From Roseivivax halodurans JCM 10272 (lineage in GTDB: Bacteria; Pseudomonadota; Alphaproteobacteria; Rhodobacterales; Rhodobacteraceae), in NCBI RefSeq assembly GCF_000521785.1, contig NZ_JALZ01000008.1:124001-188000 (forward strand): a stretch of DNA of 64,000 nucleotides. Direction: 5' to 3'. The notes below the pieces were generated by a model. It had not been told where the DNA came from and did no database searches. It saw nothing but the letters and a program-made list of their open reading frames with translations. This document shows, one piece after another, positions 16,694 to 31,226 of this stretch (the stretch's first letter is position 1; every line of letters begins with the position of its first letter). The position numbers were made by a program, and so were the translations under genes.

Positions 16694-17301
16694 TGCCGGT
16701 TCTGGAAAACGCCACATGGGTGCTGATCCTCTGGGCGGCGATCGCCTACCTGATCGGCTCGGTGCCCTTCGGCCTGATCGTCACGCGCGCCATGGGGCTC
16801 GCCGATCCGCGCACGCTCGGCTCGGGCAATATCGGCGCGACGAACGTGCTACGCACGGGCTCCAAGCTCGCCGGCGCGTCGACGCTGATCCTCGACGCGG
16901 CGAAGGGCGCGGTGGCGGTGCTCGCGGCGCGCCTCTTCGCCGGAGAGGACGCGGCGCAGATCGCGGCCCTCGCCGCCTTCGTCGGCCATTGCTACCCGGT
17001 CTGGCTGCGCTTCACCGGCGGCAAGGGCGTCGCGACCTTCCTCGGCGTGCTCCTCGCGCTGATCTGGCCCGTCGGCCTTCTGACCTGCGCCACGTGGATC
17101 GCAGCGGTGGCCCTGTCGCGCATCTCGAGCGTCGGCGCGCTCACCGCGGCGGTGCTCTCCTCGGGCTGGATGCTGCTCCTTGCGCGGCCCGACACGTTGG
17201 CGGTCGGCCTCCTTATGACCGTGCTCATGTTCTGGCGTCACCGCCAGAACCTGGCGCGCCTGCGGGCGGGCACCGAGCCGCGACTCGGTCAGTGTCCCTG
17301 A
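16693..17301 (+). CDS. plsY: glycerol-3-phosphate acyltransferase PlsY
   Basis: PlsY transfers the acyl group of acyl-phosphate to glycerol-3-phosphate, the first step of phospholipid synthesis. The 202-residue protein has about five membrane helices. All three conserved loops are visible: GSVPFG near residue 18, GSGNIGATNVLRTG near 40-55, and FTGGKGVATFLG near 110. The ATG shares one base with the stop of the dihydroorotase homologue (TGATG). An earlier in-frame ATG at 16657 lies inside that gene and would add a hydrophilic stretch with no family match. Last gene of the pyrB run, followed by the dispersed repeat. Confidence 0.95.
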   Translation: MPVLENATWVLILWAAIAYLIGSVPFGLIVTRAMGLADPRTLGSGNIGATNVLRTGSKLAGASTLILDAAKGAVAVLAARLFAGEDAAQIAALAAFVGHCYPVWLRFTGGKGVATFLGVLLALIWPVGLLTCATWIAAVALSRISSVGALTAAVLSSGWMLLLARPDTLAVGLLMTVLMFWRHRQNLARLRAGTEPRLGQCP

Positions 17302-17310
17302 GCGCGCCCG

Positions 17311-17357
17311 CCCCTTCTTCTTGACGCAAATATCCCCGCCGGAGGCCCCGGGGGTCA
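17311..17357 (+). repeat. dispersed TTCTTCTT...CAAATATCCCC repeat, copy 2
   Basis: CCCCTTCTTCTTGACGCAAA followed by TATCCCCGCCGGAGG begins 10 bases after the plsY stop. It fills the gap between plsY and the convergent hydrolase gene, and shares the core with the copies at 882 and 37799. The GCCGGAGGCCCCGGGG tail can form a short hairpin but has no clear T-run. Confidence 0.6.
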
Positions 17358-18158
17358 GCCCGCGCGCAGGTGCGGGGCGAGGAGCGCCGCCACCTCGCCC
17401 GCATGCGTCCGGGTGAGCATGTGGCCGGCATCCGCGACGATTTCCTCGCGCGCATCCGGAAGACGCGCCCGCAGGCCCGCGCAGATCCCCGCCATCACCG
17501 GGTCCGAGGCCGCGCCGCGCACGAGAAGCGTCGGCATGGTCACGCGTTCGAGCGCGCCTGGTGCGAGAAGCCCCTTGGTGTCGTCGTTGAGGACCGGGCC
17601 GGAATTCATGACCTGCGGCATGCGCGAGGCCATGCGGGCGCGCTGCTCGGCCGGGATCTCGGACCAGTCCGGCCCGCCGCCCCAGCGCCCCGTGAAGAGG
17701 CGCGCCGCCTCCTCGAGATCGCCCGCCTCGAAGGCCTCGCCCGCAGGCCGGCCGGCGGCGATGTTGGCCGCATAGGCCTCGGGCGCCGCCTCGCGCGCGG
17801 CGGCGAAGATCACCGGCTCGATCAGCGTGAGGGTGGCGATGCGGCCGGGATGCGCCTCGGCGAGCCGCAGGGCGACGGTCGCGCCGAAGGAATGGCCGAC
17901 GACATGCATTCCGTCCTCGAGAAATTGCCCGGCGATCGCCGTCACCTGATCGTGGATGTCGCCACCTTCCCATGGCGCGCTCTTGCCGTGGCCGGGCATG
18001 TCGGGCGCGATCGCGGTGACCTCCTCGTCAAGCGCCTCGGCGATGCCGCGCCAGATCGCCGATTGCGCCAGCGCCGGATGCAGGAAGAGCGCGCGCGCCG
18101 GGCCGTGACCCAGCGTGCGCCAGTGGATCCGCGCGGTGTCGATGATCCCGTCCGGCAT
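17355..18158 (-). CDS. alpha/beta hydrolase
   Basis: The 267-residue cytosolic protein has the alpha/beta hydrolase fold. The nucleophile elbow is GHSFG with Ser 90. The oxyanion region lies near [10 protein letters not shown], and the catalytic His is in ADAGHMLTR near the C-terminus. The cap region, rich in Ala and Glu, lies around residues 125-185. The ATG overlaps the stop of the upstream isomerase-family gene by one base, so the two are co-translated. That pairing hints at catabolism of an aromatic or cyclic compound, but the substrate cannot be read from the sequence. It converges on plsY across the repeat. Confidence 0.85.
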   Translation of the reverse strand: MPDGIIDTARIHWRTLGHGPARALFLHPALAQSAIWRGIAEALDEEVTAIAPDMPGHGKSAPWEGGDIHDQVTAIAGQFLEDGMHVVGHSFGATVALRLAEAHPGRIATLTLIEPVIFAAAREAAPEAYAANIAAGRPAGEAFEAGDLEEAARLFTGRWGGGPDWSEIPAEQRARMASRMPQVMNSGPVLNDDTKGLLAPGALERVTMPTLLVRGAASDPVMAGICAGLRARLPDAREEIVADAGHMLTRTHAGEVAALLAPHLRAG

Positions 18159-18757
18159 CAGATCTTGCCGGAGAGGTGCAGGTCCAGATCCTCGAGCCGG
18201 TCCTGTCCCCAGAACCGCTGGCCGCCATCGGTGATGTAGAAAGGCGAGCCGAAGGCGCCATGGGCGACCGCCTCCTCGAGGTTTGTGGCATAGGTCTCCG
18301 CCCCCGCGAGAAGCCCGCGATCGGCGAGGCCGGGATCGAAGCCCGCGTCCGCGAGACACGCCTTCACCACGGCGTCGTAGGCGATGTCGCGCTCCTCGGC
18401 CCAGCAGGCGGCGAGCACGCCGTGCACGAGCTTGCCGAGATCGCCGCCGCCCGCCGTCTGTGCGGCGATGATAGCGTAGGAGGACGGCGCGGGGTTGGTC
18501 GGCCAGAAGGTGGGCTTCAGCGCCATCGGGCGACCGAGCTTCTTCGACAGGCGCAGGATCTCCTGTGCGCGGTATTCCTGCCGCGAGGGGTGGCGCTCGG
18601 CCGGAGGGGTGCCGCCGGTGCGCGCGAAGAGCGCCATGATGTCGAGCGGCTTGTAGGTAATGCTGGCGCCGTGCCTCTCTGCGACCTCCTCGAGCCCCTG
18701 CCCTGCGAGATAGGTGAAGGGCGAGAGCGTCGAGAAGTAGTAGTCGATATGCGGCAT
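18158..18757 (-). CDS. 2-hydroxychromene-2-carboxylate isomerase family protein (DsbA/GST-kappa fold)
   Basis: The 199-residue protein belongs to the DsbA-like isomerase family. It starts [17 protein letters not shown], where the Ser before Pro-Phe takes the place of the active-site Cys, as in 2-hydroxychromene-2-carboxylate isomerase. It ends [19 protein letters not shown], another family hallmark. The enzyme acts in naphthalene degradation in some bacteria and uses glutathione as cofactor. In most alphaproteobacteria the true substrate is unknown. It is the first gene of a two-gene unit with the hydrolase and diverges from prs with 102 bases between starts. Confidence 0.88.
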   Translation of the reverse strand: MPHIDYYFSTLSPFTYLAGQGLEEVAERHGASITYKPLDIMALFARTGGTPPAERHPSRQEYRAQEILRLSKKLGRPMALKPTFWPTNPAPSSYAIIAAQTAGGGDLGKLVHGVLAACWAEERDIAYDAVVKACLADAGFDPGLADRGLLAGAETYATNLEEAVAHGAFGSPFYITDGGQRFWGQDRLEDLDLHLSGKI

Positions 18758-18859
18758 CGCGGCATCCTTTGCGGGGCTTCGGGTTTGCCGGACGGTAGGG
18801 CCGTGCTAAGCGCACCGCAACCTGCCGATTCCCCCGCCGCCTTCGGAGCACCTCCCCTC

Positions 18860-19870
18860 ATGCCCACCGTCATAGAACCCAAGCTCATCTCCGGTAACGC
18901 CAACCTGCCGCTCGCGAAAGCGGTGGCGCGGCGCATGTCGCTCTACAGGGGCATGTCGGTCGGGCTGGTCGATGCGCGGGTCGAGCGGTTCAACGACGGG
19001 GAGATCTTCGTCGAGGTGTTCGAGAACGTCCGCGGCGAGGACATGTTCGTGATCCAGCCGACCTCGAACCCCGCCAACGACAACCTGATGGAGCTCCTGA
19101 TCATGGCCGACGCGCTGCGGCGCTCCTCGGCCAGCCGGATCACCGCCGTCATCCCCTATTTCGGCTACGCACGGCAGGACCGCCGCACCAAGGCGCGCAC
19201 GCCGATCACCTCGAAGCTCGTCGCGAACATGATCGCGAGTTCGGGGATCGAGCGGGTGCTGACGATGGATCTCCACGCGGCACAGATCCAGGGCTTCTTC
19301 GACATCCCCGTCGACAACCTCTACGCCTCGCCGATCTTCGCGCTCGACATCCTGAGCCAGTTCAAGGGCGAGCTTCAGGACGTGATGGTGGTCTCTCCGG
19401 ACGTGGGCGGCGTGGCGCGGGCGCGCGAGCTGGCCAAGCGGATCGACGCGCCGCTCTCGATCGTCGACAAGCGTCGCGAGAAGGCCGGCGAGATCGCCGA
19501 GATGACGGTGATCGGCGACGTCGCGGGCAAGAAGTGCTTCATCGTGGACGACATCTGCGACACCGCCGGCACGCTCTGCAAGGCGGCCGAGGTGCTGAAG
19601 GAGCACGGCGCGACGGAAGTCCATGCCTACATCACCCACGGCGTCCTCTCGGGCCCGGCGGTGGAGCGGATCACCAATTCGGTGATGAAATCGCTCGTCG
19701 TGACCGACTCGATCGAGGCCACCGAGGCGGTGAAGGCCGCGCCGAACATCCGCATCGTCCCGACGGCCCCGATGTTCGCGCAATCGATCCTGAACATCTG
19801 GAACGGCACCAGCGTGTCCTCGCTCTTCGAGACCGAAACCCTGGGCCCGATCTACGAAGGCATCCTCTGA
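18860..19870 (+). CDS. prs: ribose-phosphate pyrophosphokinase
   Basis: Prs makes PRPP from ribose 5-phosphate and ATP, feeding purine, pyrimidine, histidine and NAD synthesis. The 336-residue protein is class I. It contains the ATP-contact region [20 protein letters not shown], the metal-binding segment [18 protein letters not shown] and the PRPP loop [10 protein letters not shown]. It is slightly longer than the E. coli enzyme (315 residues), mainly through small insertions and a C-terminal tail [14 protein letters not shown] 18860 matches the family N-terminus ([15 protein letters not shown]), although no strong ribosome-binding site precedes it. Monocistronic by position. Confidence 0.96.
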   Translation: MPTVIEPKLISGNANLPLAKAVARRMSLYRGMSVGLVDARVERFNDGEIFVEVFENVRGEDMFVIQPTSNPANDNLMELLIMADALRRSSASRITAVIPYFGYARQDRRTKARTPITSKLVANMIASSGIERVLTMDLHAAQIQGFFDIPVDNLYASPIFALDILSQFKGELQDVMVVSPDVGGVARARELAKRIDAPLSIVDKRREKAGEIAEMTVIGDVAGKKCFIVDDICDTAGTLCKAAEVLKEHGATEVHAYITHGVLSGPAVERITNSVMKSLVVTDSIEATEAVKAAPNIRIVPTAPMFAQSILNIWNGTSVSSLFETETLGPIYEGIL

Positions 19871-19879
19871 TCTCGGGGC

Positions 19880-19920
19880 CGGGCGGGCGCAGGACGCGCC
19901 GGCCCGCCGCCCTTTGCGTT
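19880..19920 (+). terminator. candidate terminator after prs
   Basis: The 11-bp arms CGGGCGGGCGC (19880-19890) and GCGCCGGCCCG (19896-19906), with one mismatch and a 5-base loop, are followed by CCGCCCTTTGCGTTT. The U-tract is weak, so termination may be partial. Confidence 0.4.
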
Positions 19921-20140
19921 TCGCGGTGCCGCTTGAGTTCAAACTCCTTGCGGGCCGCGTCCGGGTGCTCACGGATTGCGTAAAATCGTAGCTTTCTTGG
20001 CCTGACGCCGCACCCTTCGCGCCTCGTCTGCTCTGCGTAATACATACACCCCAGAAATCGCTTTTCGGCTCGCGGGCCCGGTGCTCTTCTATTCACAGGC
20101 TCGCGAGAGTCGCGGGCCGTGTGTTCTAGGAGGAGCACCA

Positions 20141-21367
20141 ATGCAGGTTCGTGAAGGGAGCGCCCGGTCTACCGGGCTGCTACGGCCCCTGGCAGCCGGG
20201 GTTATAGTCTCTCTTTTTGTCGGAATGGCCGGTGGCGCATCGGCCGCAACGCTGTCGATCAAGGGAGTCGTCCTTGATGGCCTGGCCAACCCGCGGGGCA
20301 TGACCTTCGGGGCCGACGGTTGGCTCTACGTCACCGAAGCGGGCGCTGGTGGCACCGGCCCGTCGATCATAGGGGGCGCCGGAGACACGCTGTCATACGG
20401 TGAGACCGGCGCGATCACGCGGTGGCGCGCGGGGAGCCGGGAGCGCGTGGCAGAGAACCTCCCGTCGCTGGCCGCCGAGGGCGGCTTCGGCGCCACGGGA
20501 GTACATGATGTGACGTTCTACAACGGCAGCCTGTATACCGTCTTCGGCTTTGGGGGTGACCCCAATCAGCGCGATGGCCTCGTTGCCAGTACTTCCAATG
20601 CGCTTTTGCTTGGCCAAGTCGCGCGCGTGATCGGCGGGACGGTTTCCCCGATTGCCGATATCGCAGCTCTCGAGCGCGACGGTGGGCCGGACGATGAACG
20701 CAACAGCAACCCCTATGGCCTCACTTCGGGACCTGACGGCCTGTTCGTGGCTGACGCAGGCGGCAACGACATCCTGTCGGTCGCCGAAGACGGCGCGGTC
20801 AATCCGGTGACTTTCATCCCGCCGACACCGAATCCCTTGCCCTTCGGTCCGCCGGTCTACCAATCGGTTCCAACCGGGATCGGTACGGCGCCGGACGGGA
20901 CGATCCTGGTCTCCGAACTGACAGGCTTTCCCTTCCCGGAGGGTGCGGCGCGGGTGCTTTCGGTTCGACCGGATGGACATCTGTCCACCGTGGCGACTGG
21001 CTTCACCAACCTCATCGACCTTGTCGTCGGCAGCACCGGTGAGATCTTCGCGCTCGAGACCGATAGCGACAGCCTTCTGAACCCGGGCACCACCGGTTCG
21101 CTGTTCAAGATCTTGACCGATGGAACGGTCGAACTCCTCTTCGACGGCCTCGAAAACCCGACGGGCCTGGCAATTGGATCGGATGGCACATTCTACGTGG
21201 GCGTGAACGGCCTTTCGCCGACGGGCGGCCAGGTCCTCGCGCTGGCACCGTCCATCGCCCCGGTCCCGCTACCGGCCGGCTTGCCGCTCCTGCTCGCCGG
21301 GATCGGCAGCCTTGGTTATCTCGGGCGGCGGCGTCGGTCGGGAACAGGAGAAACCTGCAACCCCTGA
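20141..21367 (+). CDS. secreted ScyD/ScyE-like beta-propeller protein with VPLPA-CTERM sorting signal
   Basis: The 408-residue protein carries a signal peptide (about residues 12-36, cleavage near GASA-ATL). A propeller of NHL/ScyD type follows, with repeated elements such as LANPRGMTFGADGWLYVTEAG, NPYGLTSGPDGLFVADAG and LENPTGLAIGSDGTFYVG. The C-terminus is a VPLPAGLPLLLAG motif (from residue 375), a hydrophobic segment and RRRR. That is the VPLPA-CTERM signal, processed by an exosortase and known in Rhodobacterales. No exosortase is nearby. AGGAGG lies seven bases before ATG 20141, which rules out the ATG at 20081. Codon use is less GC-biased than its neighbours (several ata, ctt, ttt, tct codons), suggesting later acquisition. 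Confidence 0.85.
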   Translation: MQVREGSARSTGLLRPLAAGVIVSLFVGMAGGASAATLSIKGVVLDGLANPRGMTFGADGWLYVTEAGAGGTGPSIIGGAGDTLSYGETGAITRWRAGSRERVAENLPSLAAEGGFGATGVHDVTFYNGSLYTVFGFGGDPNQRDGLVASTSNALLLGQVARVIGGTVSPIADIAALERDGGPDDERNSNPYGLTSGPDGLFVADAGGNDILSVAEDGAVNPVTFIPPTPNPLPFGPPVYQSVPTGIGTAPDGTILVSELTGFPFPEGAARVLSVRPDGHLSTVATGFTNLIDLVVGSTGEIFALETDSDSLLNPGTTGSLFKILTDGTVELLFDGLENPTGLAIGSDGTFYVGVNGLSPTGGQVLALAPSIAPVPLPAGLPLLLAGIGSLGYLGRRRRSGTGETCNP

Positions 21368-21395
21368 AAGCCTCCAGGCCCGCCCCCAAGTCGGG

Positions 21396-21440
21396 CCGGG
21401 ACGCGGCGTATCGTTGTGCCGCGTCCCGGTATGAATTTTT
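21396..21440 (+). terminator. intrinsic terminator after the VPLPA-CTERM gene
   Basis: The perfect 12-bp stem CCGGGACGCGGC / GCCGCGTCCCGG has a 10-base loop and is followed by TATGAATTTTT. It is placed 29 bases after the stop codon. Confidence 0.75.
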
Positions 21441-21514
21441 GCGCGACTTCCAGTCGGTCTCAAGGATCGAAGGCAAATTCGAGCCCTCGCATCATCTCTC
21501 TGCACCGTTCACAG

Positions 21515-21547
21515 AAAAGGCGCGCCCCCGAGGGGACGCGCCTTTTT
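21515..21547 (-). terminator. terminator of the atp operon (works in both directions by symmetry)
   Basis: AAAAGGCGCG and CGCGCCTTTT form a 10-bp outer stem with inner CCCC/GGGG pairing and a bulged A. Read on the minus strand it ends in a T-run, 25 bases after the atpC stop. Read on the plus strand it also ends in T residues, so it can back up the terminator at 21396. Confidence 0.8.
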
Positions 21548-21571
21548 AGCATCTCGTTCCGTGCGACCGGG

Positions 21572-22009
21572 TCAGAGGTTCGGCTGGCGCTCCGACAGGC
21601 CGATATGGCCGCCGATGCCCGCCATGTCGGCGAGCAGCTTGGCCGCCTCGTCGACGGCGCCCGGCTCGGTCTCGGAGGTCTCCTTGACCTTGCGGTAGCG
21701 CTCCTCGGCCTCGGTCACGAGTTCCTCATAGCGTTCCTGGGTCATCTCCTCGCGCGGCAGGGCCCGCTCGGCCAGCACCGACAGGCCCTCGCCGAGCTCG
21801 GCGAAGCCGCCGGTGACGACGAATTGCGTGGTCTCGCCCTTCGCGGTCTCGACGGTCATCACGCCGGGACGCAGCGTGGTGATGAGCGGCGCGTGGTTCG
21901 GCATCGCCGTCAGGTCGCCCTCCGCACCCGGAAGCTGGACCGACACGACCTCTGCCTGCATCAGCCGGCGTTCCGGGCTGACGAGGTCGAATTTCATGGT
22001 CTCTGCCAT
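21572..22009 (-). CDS. atpC: ATP synthase F1 epsilon subunit
   Basis: The epsilon subunit couples the c-ring to gamma and can inhibit ATP hydrolysis. The 145-residue protein has the N-terminal beta-sandwich (MKFDLVSPERRLMQAEVVSV, LPGAEGDLTAMPNHAPLIT). A C-terminal helical part is rich in Glu and Ala (EEMTQERYEELVTEAEERY). AAGGAGG lies six bases upstream of ATG 22009. It is the last gene of the minus-strand atpHAGDC operon and is followed by a strong hairpin. The final helix is shorter in alphaproteobacterial homologues than in E. coli, which fits here. Confidence 0.95.
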   Translation of the reverse strand: MAETMKFDLVSPERRLMQAEVVSVQLPGAEGDLTAMPNHAPLITTLRPGVMTVETAKGETTQFVVTGGFAELGEGLSVLAERALPREEMTQERYEELVTEAEERYRKVKETSETEPGAVDEAAKLLADMAGIGGHIGLSERQPNL

Positions 22010-22069
22010 TCAAGGCCTCCTTGCATCATGCGGAGAGCGCACCGGGCGCTCCCCGCTGGTCTGGCGGTA

Positions 22070-24402
<2,333 letters not shown>

Positions 24403-24693
24403 GTCCTACCCCTCTGCCCCCGCATGCGTGACGGAGGTCGTGCTGTACTGTCTCATCTCGACTGTCTCCCCGACGAACGGACGAATTTCGGATTGACCCC
24501 GCGGGATGCGGGGGCCCGTCCGGTCCCCGCTCGGCTGCGCCTGGGCGCCGCCCCGCGTGATCCTCAGAACCGCCTGACCGTCATCCCCGAGCCGCCCGCC
24601 GCATTGCCGGCCCTGCGCCTCGAGCGAGGCGCGCGGGCCGGACAGGCCGTGGCGGGAGGGATCGACGATCATCAAGCGGGGTCCGGTCGTCTC
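24403..24693 (-). other. palindrome-rich spacer inside the atp operon
   Basis: This gap between atpA and atpG is far longer than the other gaps in the operon (0 to 60 bases). It holds a strong hairpin at 24607-24641 (CCGGCCC / GGGCCGG outer stem, GCGCCTCG / CGAGGCGC inner stem). A second hairpin lies at 24497-24513 (CCCCGC / GCGGGG). No T-run follows either stem on the minus strand. The open frame at 24406-24675 has no ribosome-binding site and no recognisable protein features. I see it as a palindromic intergenic element or RNA processing/stability region, function unproven. Confidence 0.5.
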
Positions 24694-26232
<1,539 letters not shown>

Positions 26233-26793
26233 TTATCCGACCTCTTTCATGGCATTCTGGAGGGACACGAGCTTCGAGCGGATCGAGGTGTCGATCATCT
26301 TCGAGCCCACCCTGACAACGAGTCCGCCGATCAGGGCATCGTCGACGGTGGTGTTCAGTTTCACGTCGCGGCCGACCTTGGCCTTGAGCGTGTCGGTAAG
26401 TTCGCGGCGCTGCGCATCGGTCAGCGCGACCGCGGAAGTGACATCGGCGGTCATCTCGCCCTTCTCTTCCGCGATCTTCTCGCGCACCTGCACGATCATC
26501 GCGGGCAGGACGAAGAGCCGGCGCTTGGACGCCATCAGCGCAAGCGTGTTCTTCAGCGACGCCGACAGCCCCATCTTGTCCGCGACCGCGGTAATCGCCT
26601 GCTGCTGCGCGGAGCGCGCATAGACCGGCGAATGGATCAGGTCGCGCAGGTCCTCGCTGTCGTCAAGCGCCTGCGCCAGATCGTCCACGTCCTGCTCGAG
26701 CTTGGCGAGCTCGCCCTGCTCCTTGGAGATGGCGAAGATTGCGGCCGCATAGCGCTCGGCGATACCGGAGGAAATCGAAGCTGGTTCAGACAC
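26233..26793 (-). CDS. atpH: ATP synthase F1 delta subunit
   Basis: The delta subunit links alpha to the peripheral stalk. I place the start at GTG 26793, giving [20 protein letters not shown] and 186 residues. This matches alphaproteobacterial delta proteins, and GGAAGG lies six bases upstream. The longer frame back to 26925 would run through the promoter candidate at 26894-26922. The C-terminal half holds the conserved [18 protein letters not shown]. It is the first gene of atpHAGDC; the F0 genes are not in this window, as is usual in alphaproteobacteria. Confidence 0.95.
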   Translation of the reverse strand: MSEPASISSGIAERYAAAIFAISKEQGELAKLEQDVDDLAQALDDSEDLRDLIHSPVYARSAQQQAITAVADKMGLSASLKNTLALMASKRRLFVLPAMIVQVREKIAEEKGEMTADVTSAVALTDAQRRELTDTLKAKVGRDVKLNTTVDDALIGGLVVRVGSKMIDTSIRSKLVSLQNAMKEVG

Positions 26794-26893
26794 GTCCACC
26801 CTTCCGTATGTCGAGCCCCCGTGGTCGCGATCAGGTGACCAGGAGGCGGAGCCCAAGTGCCCCGGATCGGCCCGGGGCGTCAAAATCAGCGCG

Positions 26894-26922
26894 GATGTAG
26901 CAGAGGCTTCCCCACCCCGCAA
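26894..26922 (-). promoter_or_regulatory. sigma70-type promoter for atpHAGDC
   Basis: On the minus strand TTGCGG (26922-26917) and TACATC (26899-26894) are exactly 17 bases apart, and the start codon of atpH is about 100 bases downstream. The whole gap 26794-27094 holds no gene. Its remainder (27000-27094) contains GC-rich inverted repeats at the 3' end of the methyltransferase gene without a clear T-run. Confidence 0.5.
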
Positions 26923-27094
26923 CACGGTAAGGAGTTTTTAACACTAGGGCGAAACGCCTTGTTTTCAGGCCTTTCACACGTCGATGACAAAAGCGCGCAC
27001 CCCATGTCGTTTGAGTTGTTCGCTTTTTCGTGAGCCCGGGGGCGGGCTGTTAGCGCTGCCCTCCGCGGCGGCCGGGCGCGGGCCCGGGACGCTC

Positions 27095-27832
27095 TCACAC
27101 CGGTTTCGCCACCGGCTTCGGGGTGAGCGCGCCGAGCGGCTCGCGCACCCGCTCGCCGATGCCGCGGCGGGTCGGCGGGTAGCGCTTGGAGGCGAGGACG
27201 ATCATCACGCCGCCGGCCATCAGCGCGGGCACCGAGCGGCCCATCTTCTCCCAGAAGGGGCCGGTGCGCATCCAGAAGCGGCGCGTCGAGGGCGGCTGGT
27301 AGAGGACCGAGACATGGGTCTCGGGGATGAAGTCGTGCGCCTTGAGCTGCGCCTCGAGCTGGCCGAGCGAATAGGGCCGGCCGTAGCCGAAGGGGGTTCG
27401 GTCCGACCGCGCCCAGAGCCCGGTCCGGTTCGGCACCACGAAGAGCGCCTGCCCCCCGGGCCCGAGCACCCGGTAGGCCTCGTCGAGGAGCGCCGAGGCG
27501 TTGTCGCAGGTCTCGAGCCCGTGCAGCATCACGAGCCGGTCGACATGGCCCGTCTCGAGCGGCCAGTCGGTCTCGTGGCAGAGGACCGAGACGTTCGGCA
27601 GGCCCGCGGGCCAGTGCACCACCCCCTGCGGCGCCGGCATCAGGCCGACGACGCGCCGCGAATCCGGCAGGAACGGGCGCAAGAGCGGCACCGCGAATCC
27701 GTAGCCCGCCACGGTGTGGCCGTGCGTGTCCGGCCAGAACTCCCGCACACGCGCGCGCACGAGCTTCTGCGCCACGCGCCCGAGGGCGTTGCGGTAATAG
27801 AAATCGTGCAGAGTGCGCACGTCGAGATGCAT
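27095..27832 (-). CDS. class I SAM-dependent methyltransferase-like protein
   Basis: This 245-residue protein is of the methyltransferase type 11 kind. The N-terminal glycine-rich SAM motif is degenerate ([18 protein letters not shown] instead of a clear GxGxG). The later elements are good: [28 protein letters not shown], then [15 protein letters not shown] hydrophobic stretch near residues 200-215 ([17 protein letters not shown]) is the last core strand. The substrate is unknown. It diverges from gloB with a 64-base gap; this arrangement recurs in relatives as far as I recall, which may mean a link to glyoxal metabolism, but that is an inference. Confidence 0.82.
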   Translation of the reverse strand: MHLDVRTLHDFYYRNALGRVAQKLVRARVREFWPDTHGHTVAGYGFAVPLLRPFLPDSRRVVGLMPAPQGVVHWPAGLPNVSVLCHETDWPLETGHVDRLVMLHGLETCDNASALLDEAYRVLGPGGQALFVVPNRTGLWARSDRTPFGYGRPYSLGQLEAQLKAHDFIPETHVSVLYQPPSTRRFWMRTGPFWEKMGRSVPALMAGGVMIVLASKRYPPTRRGIGERVREPLGALTPKPVAKPV

Positions 27833-27896
27833 TGCGGCGGCCCCGAACTATGTCTTAGCCTCGATGCCGACACTACCGACATGGGATGAAATGAAA

Positions 27897-28664
27897 ATGG
27901 CTCTCGACCTCGTCACGATCCCGGCGCTGTCTGACAACTACACATTCCTGCTGCACGACGCCCAGAGCGGCGACACGGCGGTGATCGACGTGCCCGAGGC
28001 GGGCCCGATCGACGCCGCTCTGAACGAGCGTGGCTGGACCCTGACCGAGATCTGGCTGACCCACCATCACGCCGACCACATCCAGGGCGTCGAGGAGCTG
28101 AAGACCAAGCACCCCGCGAAGGTCACCGGCGCGGCCGCCGACGCCTCCCGCCTGCCCCCGCTCGACCGCGAGGTCGCGGACGGCGAGACCTTCTCCTTCG
28201 GCGGCGAGGAGGTGCATGTGATGGACGTCTCGGGCCATACGGTCGGGCATATCGCGTTCCACCTGCCCGGATCCCGGATCGCCTTCACCGCGGACAGCCT
28301 GATGGCGCTCGGCTGCGGGCGGGTCTTCGAGGGCACGATGGCGCAGATGTGGGAGAGCCTGCAGAAATTCCTGACGTTGGACCCAGAGACCACCATCTGC
28401 TCGGGCCACGAGTACACCCAGAAGAACGCGGAATTCGCGCTCACCATTGAACCGGACAATACGGCGCTTATTTCACGTTCAGATGCCATCGCGTCGGCAC
28501 GGGCCCGTGGCGAGCCCACCGTGCCGTCGCTCCTTTCCGATGAACTCGCCACCAATCCGTTTCTCCGGGCCGGCGACGAACCCGTCCGCCAGACTCTGGG
28601 CATGACGGATGCCCCTGCGGCAGAGGTCTTTGCCGAGATCCGGCGGCGGAAGGATGCGTTCTGA
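27897..28664 (+). CDS. gloB: hydroxyacylglutathione hydrolase (glyoxalase II)
   Basis: GloB hydrolyses S-lactoylglutathione in the methylglyoxal detoxification pathway. The 255-residue protein has the metallo-beta-lactamase motif THHHADH (H56, H58, D60, H61). Further metal ligands are in SGHTVGHIAF, FTADSLMALGCGRVFEG and CSGHEYTQKNAEFA. Start ATG 27897 fits the family N-terminus (MALDLVTIPALSDNY). ATG 27891 and ATG 27864 are in frame upstream and would add a few residues. The C-terminal helical domain that binds glutathione is complete. Confidence 0.94.
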   Translation: MALDLVTIPALSDNYTFLLHDAQSGDTAVIDVPEAGPIDAALNERGWTLTEIWLTHHHADHIQGVEELKTKHPAKVTGAAADASRLPPLDREVADGETFSFGGEEVHVMDVSGHTVGHIAFHLPGSRIAFTADSLMALGCGRVFEGTMAQMWESLQKFLTLDPETTICSGHEYTQKNAEFALTIEPDNTALISRSDAIASARARGEPTVPSLLSDELATNPFLRAGDEPVRQTLGMTDAPAAEVFAEIRRRKDAF

Positions 28665-28828
28665 CGTCCGGGCCCGATGGTGAAGCGCCAAAGCAAGTCA
28701 CGAAAATTGTGAGAGCCGGCGTCACAGAAATTACTTGAAGCGACGGATCGATAGACCGAACTTTAACGACAAGAGGCAATGCTGGGGACGCGTCCCGCCC
28801 CGGCGCAGACAAGAGGAGCACAACAACC

Positions 28829-31162
<2,334 letters not shown>

Positions 31163-31191
31163 GCGCCCGGGCTACGGCCCATACGTTTCCG

Positions 31192-31226
31192 GCCTCCGCC
31201 GCAGATGATGCGGCGGAGGCTTTTTT
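31192..31226 (+). terminator. intrinsic terminator of clpA
   Basis: The perfect 11-bp stem GCCTCCGCCGC / GCGGCGGAGGC has a 7-base loop and is followed by TTTTTT, 29 bases after the clpA stop. Confidence 0.9.

Noticed and set aside
24406-24675. 89-codon frame in the atpA-atpG spacer (minus strand)
   Set aside because: No ribosome-binding site, begins with rare-looking start context, composition follows the palindromes; treated as non-coding.
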